Part shown: positions 23,291 through 32,576 of the stretch, one piece after another
How positions within the stretch are numbered: the first letter of the stretch is position 1
Layout of the letters: every line of letters begins with the position of its first letter
Origin: Terriglobus roseus
GTDB lineage: Bacteria; Acidobacteriota; Terriglobia; Terriglobales; Acidobacteriaceae
Assembly (NCBI RefSeq): GCF_900102185.1
Contig: NZ_LT629690.1
Location: 3,348,001 to 3,412,000 of the forward strand
Direction: 5' to 3'
DNA: 64,000 nucleotides
Notes under the pieces: model-generated
Seen by the model: only the letters and a program-made list of their open reading frames with translations
Database searches by the model: none
Told to the model about the DNA's origin: nothing
Position numbers and translations under genes: made by a program

Positions 23291-25426
23291 CTACGGCGTC
23301 ACCTTCGTTCCCGCTGCGTTCTTAGCGAGTTTTACCTTTGCAGAATCAAGACGCTTGTGCAGATTGCTGACGTCGTCTGGCTCAATATCGGCGGGCAACG
23401 AGCGGCTGTACTCTGTCAGCGCGCGTTCCCACTGTGCGACTGCGGGCTTCAACTTGCCCTGTTTCTCTAACGCCTGACCAAGATGATCGTGGACGGTGGG
23501 ATCGGTGGCGTTGCGTTCCACGGCCTTCTGCAACAGATCTTCCGCCATGGCGTACTCGCCCATCTTGAAGTACACCCAACCCTCGGTGTCGAGATAGGCG
23601 TAGTTCTGCGGATCAAGCTCAACTGCCTTCTTCACCATGCTGAGTGCTTCGGGCAGCTTTACGCCGCGCTCCGCGAACATGTAGGCGAGATAGTTGAGCG
23701 TCTGCGCGTTGTTGGGATCAACATCGAGCGACTTGCGGAACCATGTTTCCGCTTCGTCCTTCTTGTTTTCCTTGTCGTCAATGGTGCCGCGCAGGAACCA
23801 GAGGTAAAGCTTGTCTTCGTTGCGTGCGGAGAGCGGTTCAGCCTTATCCAGCGCGGCGTTCGCATCGTCATACTTGCGCAGACGAAGGTATGCCTGTGCC
23901 AGTGTGAGATACGTGATGCGGTCGTCCGGGCCTTTGCCATTCAACTGCTTCTTGAGCAGCGCAATGCCTTCTTCTGCTTTGCCGGTATCCGCAAGCTGGC
24001 CTGCCCAGAGCATCTGCGCATCGCGATCTTCCGGCGAAGCTTTTGCAGCTACGGCAGCGACTGCTTCTGCCTTGTCCCACTCATGCGCGTCACGATAGGC
24101 GTCAACTGCACCGCCTACACCGCGTGATTTGAACTCGCCGCCGAGCGACGTCATCTGCTTGTACGCATCCACAGCGAGGTCGATCTTGTTCTCTTCGCGA
24201 TAGAGCGTGGCCAGACGATCAAGGAAGATGGCGCGGTTGTTGCGTTCGCCATCGGTGTAGCTGTTGTCAGACTTTGCGGTGGTCTGGAGAACGCCCTTCA
24301 ATGCAGCTTCCGCATCCGCGTAGCGACCGAGAGCGTCGTACAGCAGAGCTTCGTTAAAGATGAGCTCTTCGTTGTCTGGAATGGAGGCTTTCGCCTTCTG
24401 CAGCGTGGCGAGGGCTGTGTCGTAATGACCCTGACGGCGCTGGATTTCGGAGATCTTGATGTAGGTCTGCGCATCCTGCGGTTCAGCGGCCAGGATGTTG
24501 TTGTAGGCCTTCAATGCATCGTCGAGCTTATCCTGCGCGAGAAGCGCGTTCGCAAGACCGTGCATGGCGTCCATGTTGTCGCCTTCGTCGTCCAACGCAC
24601 GCTGGTAGGCTGCGGCAGCTTCCTTCGGCTTGTGCAACTGGTCGTAGCTGGCGCCGATGGCGAGTTCGATGCGTGCGGTGCGATCTTCAACCGGCAGAGC
24701 GGAGAGCGTGTTGACCACGCGCTGCGTGTCTCCCTGTTCGCTGTAGAGACGCGCGAGGTTCAACAGCGATTCTTCTGTGCCGCCATCGAGAGTCTGCGCT
24801 GCTTTGAACTGCTCTTCAGCCTTTACCGAATCGTGACTTACTTCGTAGAGCTGGCCAAGCAGAAGATGGTTCTCTGCGACGTTGGGCTCGAGCTTGACGA
24901 GCATTTCGTATTCGGCGCGTGCGAGGTCAACCATCTGTTGCTGCTGTGGGCCCTGCGCGTCGCCGAGCGAACGGTAGTAAATGCGACCGAGGAGGCGATG
25001 CGCTTCCAGGTCGTCGTTATTCTTCTTGATCTGGTCCTGGGAGACCTGCACGGCTTCACGGATGCGGCCAAGTTTGAAGTACAGACTTGCGAGGCCGTCC
25101 TGCAGATACGTGGAGGTGGGGTCGGCATCCAACGCGAGCTTGTACTGCTCAACGGCCTGCGTGGCATAGTCGCTACGGCCCTGCGTGGTGGCGAGTTCTT
25201 CGTAGATGTGCGCCAGGCCGTAATGGTAGTAAGCCGCGCTTGGACCTGAAGCATCCTGCGCGGCCGTAACCGGGGGCAGCGGCGCGGGTGCGTTCGTGTT
25301 CTTCTGAGCAGACAGCGGCGCCGCGGACACGAGGAGTGCCGCGGCGACCAGAGGCATCCAGCGCGAGACGCGCCGGAGGGAAGACGAGAGAACAACGTTC
25401 TGCGGACCAATCATCAGAAGAACCAA
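23291..25426 (-). CDS. exported tetratricopeptide-repeat protein
   Basis: A 711-residue protein with an N-terminal signal or anchor segment (about residues 22-41). Most of the rest is TPR, seen as repeated helix pairs of about 34 residues with A-x4-Y-x3-L spacing, for example AVEQYKLALDADPTSTYLQDGLASLYFKLGR near residue 82. About 14 repeats can be made out. TPR proteins act as binding scaffolds; the partner is unknown. Upstream is purH (112 bases), downstream the dNTPase. Confidence 0.85.
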   Translation of the reverse strand: MVLLMIGPQNVVLSSSLRRVSRWMPLVAAALLVSAAPLSAQKNTNAPAPLPPVTAAQDASGPSAAYYHYGLAHIYEELATTQGRSDYATQAVEQYKLALDADPTSTYLQDGLASLYFKLGRIREAVQVSQDQIKKNNDDLEAHRLLGRIYYRSLGDAQGPQQQQMVDLARAEYEMLVKLEPNVAENHLLLGQLYEVSHDSVKAEEQFKAAQTLDGGTEESLLNLARLYSEQGDTQRVVNTLSALPVEDRTARIELAIGASYDQLHKPKEAAAAYQRALDDEGDNMDAMHGLANALLAQDKLDDALKAYNNILAAEPQDAQTYIKISEIQRRQGHYDTALATLQKAKASIPDNEELIFNEALLYDALGRYADAEAALKGVLQTTAKSDNSYTDGERNNRAIFLDRLATLYREENKIDLAVDAYKQMTSLGGEFKSRGVGGAVDAYRDAHEWDKAEAVAAVAAKASPEDRDAQMLWAGQLADTGKAEEGIALLKKQLNGKGPDDRITYLTLAQAYLRLRKYDDANAALDKAEPLSARNEDKLYLWFLRGTIDDKENKKDEAETWFRKSLDVDPNNAQTLNYLAYMFAERGVKLPEALSMVKKAVELDPQNYAYLDTEGWVYFKMGEYAMAEDLLQKAVERNATDPTVHDHLGQALEKQGKLKPAVAQWERALTEYSRSLPADIEPDDVSNLHKRLDSAKVKLAKNAAGTKVTP

Positions 25427-25538
25427 TCCTTCTGCCCGGCGTCCGCTCGCTCGCGCGACCAGGCTTGCAACAGATGTGTGCTAGCAGGTTAGACGAAGAC
25501 GGGGCTCCGGCGGATGCGTGCCTGCAGATACAGACACC

Positions 25539-27119
25539 TCAGCCGTGACGGAAGTGTCGCATTCCAGTGAAAATCATGGCAATGCCTAATTTGTCTGCCG
25601 CTTCGATGACTTCATTGTCGCGCACGCTGCCACCCGGTTGAATGATGGCGGTTGCGCCAGCGTGTGCCACTACTTCCAGACCGTCAGGGAAGGGGAAGAA
25701 GGCGTCAGACGCGGCCACCGTGCCGGTGAGCGGAAGGACTGCCTTCTGTGCGCCGAACTTTGCTGCGTCAACGCGGCTCATCTGACCTGCGCCGATGCCG
25801 ACGGACTGGCCGTGGCGCTCATGCGTGCGAGCGTAAACAATGGCGTTTGATTTCACGTACTTGCAGACCGTCCACGCGAACTTCAGAGCGGTGAGTTCTT
25901 CCGGTGTGGGCTGGCGCTTGGTTACGACTTTCAGTTCCACGTCGGCCAGCGAGCCGCGATCCGCGTCCTGAAGAAGCATGCCGCCGGAGATCTGCTTGAG
26001 AGCGATCTTTGCGGGGGCGGGATCGATTTCGATGAGACGAAGGTTTTTCTTCTTTGCAAAAACTTCGACTGCTTCCGCCGTGAACTTGGGAGCGACGATG
26101 GCTTCGACGAAGAGCTTGGCGATTTCCTCTGCCGCATCTGCACCAACTTCGCGATTGATGCCGATGACGCCACCGAAGGCCGAGATGGGGTCTGCGGCGA
26201 GGGCGTTGCGGTAGGCGTCGGCTACGGTGTCGCCGGTGGCCACACCGCAGGGGTTGGTGTGCTTGATGATGGCGACGGCGGGTTCAGTGAACTCGCTGGC
26301 GAGGTCCCAGCAGGCGTCGAGGTCGACGAGGTTGTTGAAGGAGAGTTCCTTGCCCTGGAGCTGCTTCGCGTTGGCGATGCCCTTGTCTGTGCCGTCGGTG
26401 TAGACAGCGGCCTTCTGGTGCGGGTTCTCGCCGTAACGGAGCGTTCCCTTCAGAGGCAGGTTCAGGCGGAGGGACTTGGGCAGTACGTCTCCAAACGTCG
26501 CAGGCTGCTCGTGGGTGCCGTCGGGCTCGGGGAGCTTCTCCAGCGCGTTGGCGATGGCGGTGTCATACGCAGCGGTGGTGGCGAAGGCTGCCTTGGCGAG
26601 ACGCCACTTGGTAGCCAGCGAGAGCGAACCGCCGTTGGCTTCCATCTCGTCGGCGATGGCGGTGTAGTCCGCTGCGTCGGTGACGATGGCGACGTCCTGG
26701 TAGTTCTTGGCCGCGCTGCGCACCATGCTGGGACCACCGATGTCGATGTTTTCGACGATCTCCGCCAGCTTGACGCCGGGCTTGGAGGCAGTCTTCTCAA
26801 AGGCGTAGAGGTTGACCACGACCATGTCGATGGGCTGGATGGCGTGCTCGTTCACTGCGGCGACGTGCTCGGCGTTGGAACGGATGTGCAAGATGCCGCC
26901 GTGAACCTTGGGGTGGAGGGTCTTCACGCGGCCGTCGAGCATTTCAGGGAAGCCGGTGAGATCGCTGATGTCGCGGACTGCGAGGCCACCGTCGCGCAGC
27001 ATCTTGGCGGTGCCGCCGGTGGAGACCAGCTCCACGCCCTGCGCGTCGAGGCGCTTTGCAAAATCAAGAAGTCCTGTTTTGTCCGTGACGCTCAGCAGCG
27101 CGCGTGTGATCTTACCCAT
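25539..27119 (-). CDS. purH: bifunctional AICAR transformylase/IMP cyclohydrolase
   Basis: A 526-residue enzyme for the last two steps of purine synthesis, in the cytoplasm. The N-terminal cyclohydrolase (MGS-like) part begins [19 protein letters not shown] with [15 protein letters not shown] and the [23 protein letters not shown] signature. The C-terminal transformylase has the KHTNPCG motif (about residue 270) and a family end [23 protein letters not shown]. Length is normal. A small hairpin is present upstream of the start. Confidence 0.97.
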   Translation of the reverse strand: MGKITRALLSVTDKTGLLDFAKRLDAQGVELVSTGGTAKMLRDGGLAVRDISDLTGFPEMLDGRVKTLHPKVHGGILHIRSNAEHVAAVNEHAIQPIDMVVVNLYAFEKTASKPGVKLAEIVENIDIGGPSMVRSAAKNYQDVAIVTDAADYTAIADEMEANGGSLSLATKWRLAKAAFATTAAYDTAIANALEKLPEPDGTHEQPATFGDVLPKSLRLNLPLKGTLRYGENPHQKAAVYTDGTDKGIANAKQLQGKELSFNNLVDLDACWDLASEFTEPAVAIIKHTNPCGVATGDTVADAYRNALAADPISAFGGVIGINREVGADAAEEIAKLFVEAIVAPKFTAEAVEVFAKKKNLRLIEIDPAPAKIALKQISGGMLLQDADRGSLADVELKVVTKRQPTPEELTALKFAWTVCKYVKSNAIVYARTHERHGQSVGIGAGQMSRVDAAKFGAQKAVLPLTGTVAASDAFFPFPDGLEVVAHAGATAIIQPGGSVRDNEVIEAADKLGIAMIFTGMRHFRHG

Positions 27120-27136
27120 TTGCTTTACTTTCCTTC

Positions 27137-27152
27137 CGGAGCTTCAGCTCCG
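27137..27152 (-). promoter_or_regulatory. hairpin upstream of purH start
   Basis: CGGAGC-TTCA-GCTCCG, 6-bp perfect arms, begins 17 bases upstream of the purH start codon. It may affect translation or be a remnant. The 280-base gap between pyrD and purH otherwise shows nothing recognised. Confidence 0.3.
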
Positions 27153-27399
27153 CTTCATGCATGCCGTTTTATCTCGGCATCTCATTCTGAATCAGCTAAC
27201 CGATACTCGCTTCGTTCATTTCCAGAATGGGAACGCTGTTACGAAGCACTATGTTGCGGAAAACGTGAGGAAACAGATGCATGGCTACTGCGATACCGAA
27301 TGTGCTGTTTTTCAGAAAGACAACAGTGAATGGATATCGCCCTTTTCAGGCCAGCCGCGTAGGTTTCAATAGCAATAGTTTAGCAAGCAGAAATAGACG

Positions 27400-28320
27400 C
27401 TAAGTGCGCAGACCACCGGTTAGATCGGCTGCGTTGGTCACTCCGTTGGCGGCGCACCAACGCTCGAGGCCGGTGCTGATCTTCTCTACGGCGCGGGGGT
27501 CGGCGTAGCTGGCGGTGCCCACTTCTACGGCGGTTGCTCCTGCGAGCAGAAACTCCACCGCGTCTTCTGGCTTGACGATGCCGCCCATGCCCACGATGGG
27601 GATGTTGACGGAGCGCGCTACCTCCCACACCATGCGGACGGCGATGGGCTTGATGGCCGGGCCGCTGAGACCACCGGTGACGTTGGCGATCTTTGGTTTG
27701 CGGGTTTTCACGTCGATTGCCAGCGAGAGGAACGTGTTCACCAGAGAGACGGCGTTTGCACCTGCCGCCTGGGCTACGCGTGCCATGCCGCCGATGTTGG
27801 TGACGTTGGGCGACAGCTTCACCATGAGCGGGCGCTTGGAGATGTTTTTGCACTGGTGAACGAGGTCGCCGAGAGAGTCGGGGTCTGTGCCGAAGACCAT
27901 GCCGCCGTGTTTGGTGTTGGGGCAGCTTGCGTTCAGTTCGTACATGGCGATGCCTTCGGCGTCGTTCAGGCGCTCGATGACACCGAGACAGTCTTCAATG
28001 GTGTAGCCGAAGACGTTTGCGATGCAGACGACGCCGGGCATGCGGCGGATGCCGGGCATCTTGTCTTTGATAAATGCTTCAACGCCGATGTTCTGCAGGC
28101 CGATGGCATTCATCATGCCGGAGGAAGTTTCGATGATGCGGGGCGCCTTGTTGCCGTCCATGGGGTGGAGGGACAAGCCTTTGGTGACGAAAGCGCCGAT
28201 CTTTGCGAGGTCGAGGATTTCCTCGAACTCCACGCCGTAGCCGAAGGTTCCACTTGCAGCGATGACCGGCGATCGCATTGCGACGCCGGCCACCTCTACT
28301 GTCATGTTGGGCTTGCTCAC
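27400..28320 (-). CDS. pyrD: dihydroorotate dehydrogenase, class 1B catalytic subunit
   Basis: A 306-residue cytoplasmic flavoenzyme that oxidises dihydroorotate to orotate in pyrimidine synthesis. ELNASCPNTKHGG near residue 131 places a catalytic Cys, which marks class 1 enzymes; the segments ASGTFGYG, KLSPNVTNI and GMGGI support class 1B. No PyrK partner is adjacent. It starts with GTG and overlaps the upstream phosphatase gene by 4 bases (GTGA). Confidence 0.93.
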   Translation of the reverse strand: MSKPNMTVEVAGVAMRSPVIAASGTFGYGVEFEEILDLAKIGAFVTKGLSLHPMDGNKAPRIIETSSGMMNAIGLQNIGVEAFIKDKMPGIRRMPGVVCIANVFGYTIEDCLGVIERLNDAEGIAMYELNASCPNTKHGGMVFGTDPDSLGDLVHQCKNISKRPLMVKLSPNVTNIGGMARVAQAAGANAVSLVNTFLSLAIDVKTRKPKIANVTGGLSGPAIKPIAVRMVWEVARSVNIPIVGMGGIVKPEDAVEFLLAGATAVEVGTASYADPRAVEKISTGLERWCAANGVTNAADLTGGLRT

Positions 28321-29996
28321 TTCTTCAGTGTAGTAGCTGGCACCGTGGTCCGTTCGGGTTTCAATGCTTCGATGCGTACTGTTCCCACAGCCGCGGAAGG
28401 GCGATTGATGCGCAGCAGTGAGGCGAATGTTGCTGCGATATCTACCGGCTGCACCATGTTGCGATAGGTGCCGGGCTGGAAGGGAGCGCCGTAGAAGTCC
28501 AGCGGCACGTGGCGGTCGTACGAGTTCTGCGAATAGTGCGTGGTGCCGGTTTCCGAACCGTAGTACTGGTATGCGCCGAAGTTCAGATGGACAGCCCAGC
28601 GGACCACGGGCGAGTAGCTGTGAAGTTCGCGGCGGCCCTGATCGGTGTCGGGGACCTGACCGTTGCGAAGCTGGGTTGCGGTGTAGACGTACTGCACGCG
28701 CATGGGTTCGGGGAGGCGTCCGCCAACGGCACCGGCGTGCTGCGCGGTGTCGCGTGGCTGGCTGACGAAGTAGTCAAAGACAGCCTTGGAAGTGGCTTCT
28801 TCTGCCTGCTCTTCCGTGATGCCCTGCGCCTCGAACGGTTCGGGATCGATCTGCAACCAGGGCGATTCGCCACCGAGGACGTACTTCACGTTGCTCTTGG
28901 GCTTGAACTTGTCGTGCAGTGCCTTTTCCACGAAGTCATACAGCGGCTTGGTGGCGATGCCACGTGCAGGCATGCCCATGCCGATGGCCGCGTTGACACT
29001 GGCGGAAACGCCGTGGTCGCCCGTGAGGGAGACGTAGACGTTCTTCAGGCCGACGGTTTGGTCGATCCAAGTGAAGAAGCGGTCGAGTTCCACGTCAGTT
29101 GCGTCGACCAGGGCGCGCTGGTGGCCTTCGTCCGGACCGTAGCGGTGACCGGCAATGTCAGTGGACGAGATGGAGATGGTGATGAGGTCGGTGACGCCAT
29201 CGGGGTTATGGCCGAGGTGCTCGTTCTGGATGAGCGCCTTCGCGAAGTCGAGCTGGTAGGCAACACCCTGCTGCGTTGCACCTACGAGTTCGTAGAAGCT
29301 GCCTTTCGGGATGTTCGAAGCTGCGCGCGCCTTGGCGACTTCCTCGCCCTTATTGAAGTCTTCTACCCATGACGGGAGCTGGTTCATCCAGTAGGTGGAG
29401 GTGATCCAGCGGCCGGATTCATGGTCGGTCCAGAAGGCTGCCTTGGTGGCGTGGCCACTGGTGAGGATGGCAGCGCGGTCCTTTAGCGAGACGCCGTAGA
29501 CGCGGGCTTTGCCGCCGGTCGCGAGAACGAGTTCATCGCCCAGTGTGGAAGCGACCTGGAAGTGGGGCGATGCGCCGGGGGAAGTCTTGGCCCCGGGGGC
29601 TTCGCCCACGATGGTGTAGCGGTCGTCGTCAATGGACTGGACGGAGCGAATCTTGCCGTCGGGGCCCTTCTCATACCAGTCGTTGACGGGGATGCCGTGG
29701 CCGTCTGTATATGCACCGGTGCCGATGGTGGAGTGGCCGGGGCCGGTGACGAGGTTTGCGTAGTCGTAATAGCAGTCGGTGTAATGCACGCCCTGCTTCA
29801 GGAACAGGTTCCAGCCGTTCTTTGCCTTAAAGTCGGTGCGCCAGCGGTCCAGGTAGTCGCCGCGAAACTGGTCGAAGACGAGTTCAACAACGAGTTTGGG
29901 CGAGCCGGTGTAAGCCTGTGCGTGGAGCGCGGGCACGGCTGCAGACGCAAGGGCAGCAACGAGCAGAGAGGCAGCAAAAGATCGGAACGAACGCAT
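28317..29996 (-). CDS. exported alkaline phosphatase/nucleotide pyrophosphatase family protein
   Basis: A 559-residue protein with a signal peptide (residues 1-26, ending LHAQ). I start at ATG 29996 because the longer frame adds residues before the signal. The catalytic centre is the region LVTGPGHSTIGTG (near residue 80), the Asp/His site in TDIAGHRYGPDEG, and TGDHGVSAS. This matches the PafA-like phosphatase group with a Thr nucleophile. It should act in the periplasm on phosphate esters. It is coupled by 4 bases to pyrD and is divergent from serS. Confidence 0.86.
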   Translation of the reverse strand: MRSFRSFAASLLVAALASAAVPALHAQAYTGSPKLVVELVFDQFRGDYLDRWRTDFKAKNGWNLFLKQGVHYTDCYYDYANLVTGPGHSTIGTGAYTDGHGIPVNDWYEKGPDGKIRSVQSIDDDRYTIVGEAPGAKTSPGASPHFQVASTLGDELVLATGGKARVYGVSLKDRAAILTSGHATKAAFWTDHESGRWITSTYWMNQLPSWVEDFNKGEEVAKARAASNIPKGSFYELVGATQQGVAYQLDFAKALIQNEHLGHNPDGVTDLITISISSTDIAGHRYGPDEGHQRALVDATDVELDRFFTWIDQTVGLKNVYVSLTGDHGVSASVNAAIGMGMPARGIATKPLYDFVEKALHDKFKPKSNVKYVLGGESPWLQIDPEPFEAQGITEEQAEEATSKAVFDYFVSQPRDTAQHAGAVGGRLPEPMRVQYVYTATQLRNGQVPDTDQGRRELHSYSPVVRWAVHLNFGAYQYYGSETGTTHYSQNSYDRHVPLDFYGAPFQPGTYRNMVQPVDIAATFASLLRINRPSAAVGTVRIEALKPERTTVPATTLKK

Positions 29997-30024
29997 GCAG
30001 ACATGGTACTGCGATGCTTGCGGC

Positions 30025-30056
30025 GAATCCTTACAGGATTCTGACAATTGCGTCAG
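30025..30056. promoter_or_regulatory. paired inverted repeats in the serS / phosphatase divergent region
   Basis: Two palindromes lie side by side: GAATCC-TTACA-GGATTC (30025-30041) and CTGAC-AATTGC-GTCAG (30041-30056). They sit in the 117-base region between two divergent genes and so may be operators or leader hairpins. Confidence 0.35.
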
Positions 30057-30113
30057 AGACTGCCATCGGCGAGTTGTGACGCCTAAAGCGCCCGGAACCG
30101 ATACCATAGAGGA

Positions 30114-31433
30114 ATGCTTGATCTTGCATACGTCCGGGGCAATCTCCCGGAGGTGGAAGCTGCGCTTCGCCGCCGTAACGCTGACCCCGTCGCCCTACTG
30201 GGCGATTTTGCCGCCATCGACTCCGCCCGCCGCGAGGCCATTACTGCCGTGGAGCAGTTGAAGGCGAAGCGTAACCGCCTGTCAGAAGAGATTGGCAAGC
30301 TGAAGCGCACGGGTGGCGATGCCACTGCGCTTACCGAGGAAGTCCGCGCTCTGCGCGAGGAATCGGAATCACTGGAAGCCGCCGCCACTGCGCATGATGC
30401 GAAGTTGCGCAACATTCTGGAAGCTATCCCGAACATCCCAGACGCCAGCGTTCCTGATGGCAAGGATGAGACCGGCAACAAGCTGGAAAAGAGCTGGGGT
30501 GAGCCGAAGGCGCTTGCCCATGCGAAGCCGCACTGGGAGATTGGCGAAGCGCTGGGCGTGCTGGACTTTCAGCGTGCCGCGAAGATCTCTGGCTCGCGTT
30601 TTGTGGTGCAGGTGGGTGCGGGTGCTCGTCTGGAGCGCGCGCTGGCAAACTTCATGCTGGATCTGCACATTAACGAGCATGGCTACACGGAAGTGATGCC
30701 GCCGGTGATGGTGAACTCACAGTCGTTATTTGGGACTGGTCAGTTGCCGAAGTTTGCGGAAGACCTGTTTCACTGCGATGACAAGGGCGCTTACGTTCCG
30801 GGCGAGTTGCAGGACAACGATCACTGGCTGATTCCGACTGCGGAAGTGCCGGTGACGAACCTGTATCGCGACGAAACGATTGAGCTGAACCCGACGATCA
30901 GCTATTGCGCTTACACACCATGCTTCCGCAGCGAAGCGGGCAGCTATGGGCGCGATGTGCGCGGCATGATTCGTCAGCACCAGTTTCAGAAGGTGGAACT
31001 CGTCAAATTCACCACGCCTGATAACAGCATGGCCGAGCTGGACAAGCTGACGCTGAATGCTGAGGCTGTTTTGGAGAAGCTGGGACTTCCCTATCGCCGT
31101 ATGCTGCTCTGCACGGGTGACATGGGTTTTGGATCGATGAAGACCTACGATCTGGAAGTTTGGCTACCGAGCCAGAACACGTATCGCGAGATTTCTTCGT
31201 GCAGCAATATGGGTAGCTTCCAGGCTCGTCGTGCGAACATTCGCTATCGTCCTGCGGGGCAGAAGAAGACGGAATTTGTGCATACGCTGAACGGCAGCGG
31301 TCTGGCTGTGGGGCGCACGTATCTTGCGATTCTGGAAAACTATCTGCAGGAAGATGGCAGCGTCCGTGTACCGGATGTGCTGGTGCCGTACATGGGCGGA
31401 TTGACCGTAATTACCAAGCAGGCAGGGCTATAA
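30114..31433 (+). CDS. serS: seryl-tRNA synthetase
   Basis: A 439-residue class II synthetase charging tRNA-Ser. An N-terminal coiled coil (about residues 25-105) grips tRNA. Motif 2 FRSEAGSYGRDVRGMIRQHQ begins near residue 270, and motif 3 GSGLAVGRTYLAILENY is near residue 397. TSEVPVTN-type ATP/serine contacts appear as PTAEVPVTNLYRDE. Length is typical. Two further genes follow on the same strand, the first after 4 bases. Confidence 0.98.
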   Translation: MLDLAYVRGNLPEVEAALRRRNADPVALLGDFAAIDSARREAITAVEQLKAKRNRLSEEIGKLKRTGGDATALTEEVRALREESESLEAAATAHDAKLRNILEAIPNIPDASVPDGKDETGNKLEKSWGEPKALAHAKPHWEIGEALGVLDFQRAAKISGSRFVVQVGAGARLERALANFMLDLHINEHGYTEVMPPVMVNSQSLFGTGQLPKFAEDLFHCDDKGAYVPGELQDNDHWLIPTAEVPVTNLYRDETIELNPTISYCAYTPCFRSEAGSYGRDVRGMIRQHQFQKVELVKFTTPDNSMAELDKLTLNAEAVLEKLGLPYRRMLLCTGDMGFGSMKTYDLEVWLPSQNTYREISSCSNMGSFQARRANIRYRPAGQKKTEFVHTLNGSGLAVGRTYLAILENYLQEDGSVRVPDVLVPYMGGLTVITKQAGL

Positions 31434-31437
31434 GACG

Positions 31438-31818
31438 ATGCTGAAGACACTACGCAGCTACCTGTTCTGGACGTATGAGCGCGGCAGCTTTCACTATGAC
31501 GTGATGGTGACGCTGATTCTGTTGTTCATCTTTGTATCGCCGCACTTCATTAACTATCGTGATCGTCCGGTGTACAACCTGCCTTCGCAGATCATGGTCC
31601 AGAACGATGGGACAGGCAGCATTACCTACGAGGTGAAGCAGGCCGATGTGGAGCAGAGCCTGCAGCACGTCTCCGGCAACGACCCTGAAAAGCGTATGCG
31701 CAGAGCGTTGCGCCGGCTGATTGAGCCGATTGCAGGCGATGTTCTGATTGAACGCTATGAGCCGATCAATGGCGTAGATGGGCAGATTACGTCGTACCGC
31801 GTCTGGGCTCATCGTTAA
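31438..31818 (+). CDS. small single-span membrane protein of unknown function
   Basis: A 126-residue protein with one N-terminal membrane helix (about residues 20-38, HYDVMVTLILLFIFVSPHFI) and a polar domain predicted to lie outside the cytoplasm. It starts 4 bases after the serS stop, so it is likely in the serS operon. The helix pattern loosely recalls ExbD/TolR proteins but lacks the rest of that family. I cannot assign it. Confidence 0.65.
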   Translation: MLKTLRSYLFWTYERGSFHYDVMVTLILLFIFVSPHFINYRDRPVYNLPSQIMVQNDGTGSITYEVKQADVEQSLQHVSGNDPEKRMRRALRRLIEPIAGDVLIERYEPINGVDGQITSYRVWAHR

Positions 31819-31894
31819 TATCGCAACGCCGCTGACGCAGCCATCCCGCTCAAACCTGTGTCTAATGAATTGGTTTGAGGGCCACAGGAGCAAG

Positions 31895-32566
31895 ATGACT
31901 TTTTTTGCACGCACGACCGCCGCAGCCGCCATTGTTCTGAGCACCTTTACCGCCGCGCATGCGGCCAATGATCCGGCGCTGGATAAGACATTGCGCGACC
32001 TGGACGCGGCCTCCGCGAAGTTTCAGAGCGCCGAAGCTGACCTGCGTTGGGACCAGTTTGAAAAGGTAGTTCGCGAGACCACGTCGCAGTACGGCTCGAT
32101 CTACTTTCTTCGCAAGTCCGGATATACCGAGACAGGTGCGATGCTTTCGCCCAAAGCTGGCGCGCCGACGACAAAGTATCTGCACTTTGCCAACGGCAAG
32201 GGCGATCTGTATGACACGATCTCAAAGAAGTCGACACCCTTCAACGCCGGGCAAGACAAGGCGCGCGCTGAGAGCTTCCTGACATTGGGCTTTGGTGGCA
32301 GCGGTAAGGACCTGGAGAAGGCCTGGACGATTACGCAGCAGGGCGTGGAAACAGTTGATGGTGTTTCGACTGCGAAGCTGGACCTGGTGCCGAAGGATGC
32401 GTCCGTGGCGAACATGTTCACGCACATCACGATCTGGGTGGATACGACACGCGGGATCTCGCTGAAGCAGCTTTCGTATACGCCCGAAGGTGACACGCGC
32501 ACGGCGTATTACACGAACATTCGCTACAACAAGCCGGTGGATACGAAGAAGTACGCGAAGAAGTAG
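31895..32566 (+). CDS. LolA-like outer-membrane lipoprotein carrier homologue
   Basis: A 223-residue exported protein. The start at 31895 is preceded by CAGGAG. A signal peptide covers residues 1-23 (ending AHA). The core, LRDLDAASAKFQSAEADLRWDQFE then KYLHFANGKGDLYDTI and a central beta barrel with LDLVPKDASV and ITIWVDTTRGISLKQL, follows the LolA/LolB convex sheet pattern. It should bind lipids in the periplasm. It may be cotranscribed with serS, whose stop is 461 bases upstream with the small membrane protein gene between. Confidence 0.75.
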   Translation: MTFFARTTAAAAIVLSTFTAAHAANDPALDKTLRDLDAASAKFQSAEADLRWDQFEKVVRETTSQYGSIYFLRKSGYTETGAMLSPKAGAPTTKYLHFANGKGDLYDTISKKSTPFNAGQDKARAESFLTLGFGGSGKDLEKAWTITQQGVETVDGVSTAKLDLVPKDASVANMFTHITIWVDTTRGISLKQLSYTPEGDTRTAYYTNIRYNKPVDTKKYAKK

Positions 32567-32576
32567 TCTCCCCCGG

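Noticed and set aside
26259-27329. A 356-codon plus-strand frame opposite purH.
   Set aside because: The purH signatures on the minus strand are certain; the plus frame is a shadow.
29997-30113. A T-box or serine riboswitch before serS.
   Set aside because: The region is only 117 bases and lacks the T-box stem and the conserved antiterminator sequence.
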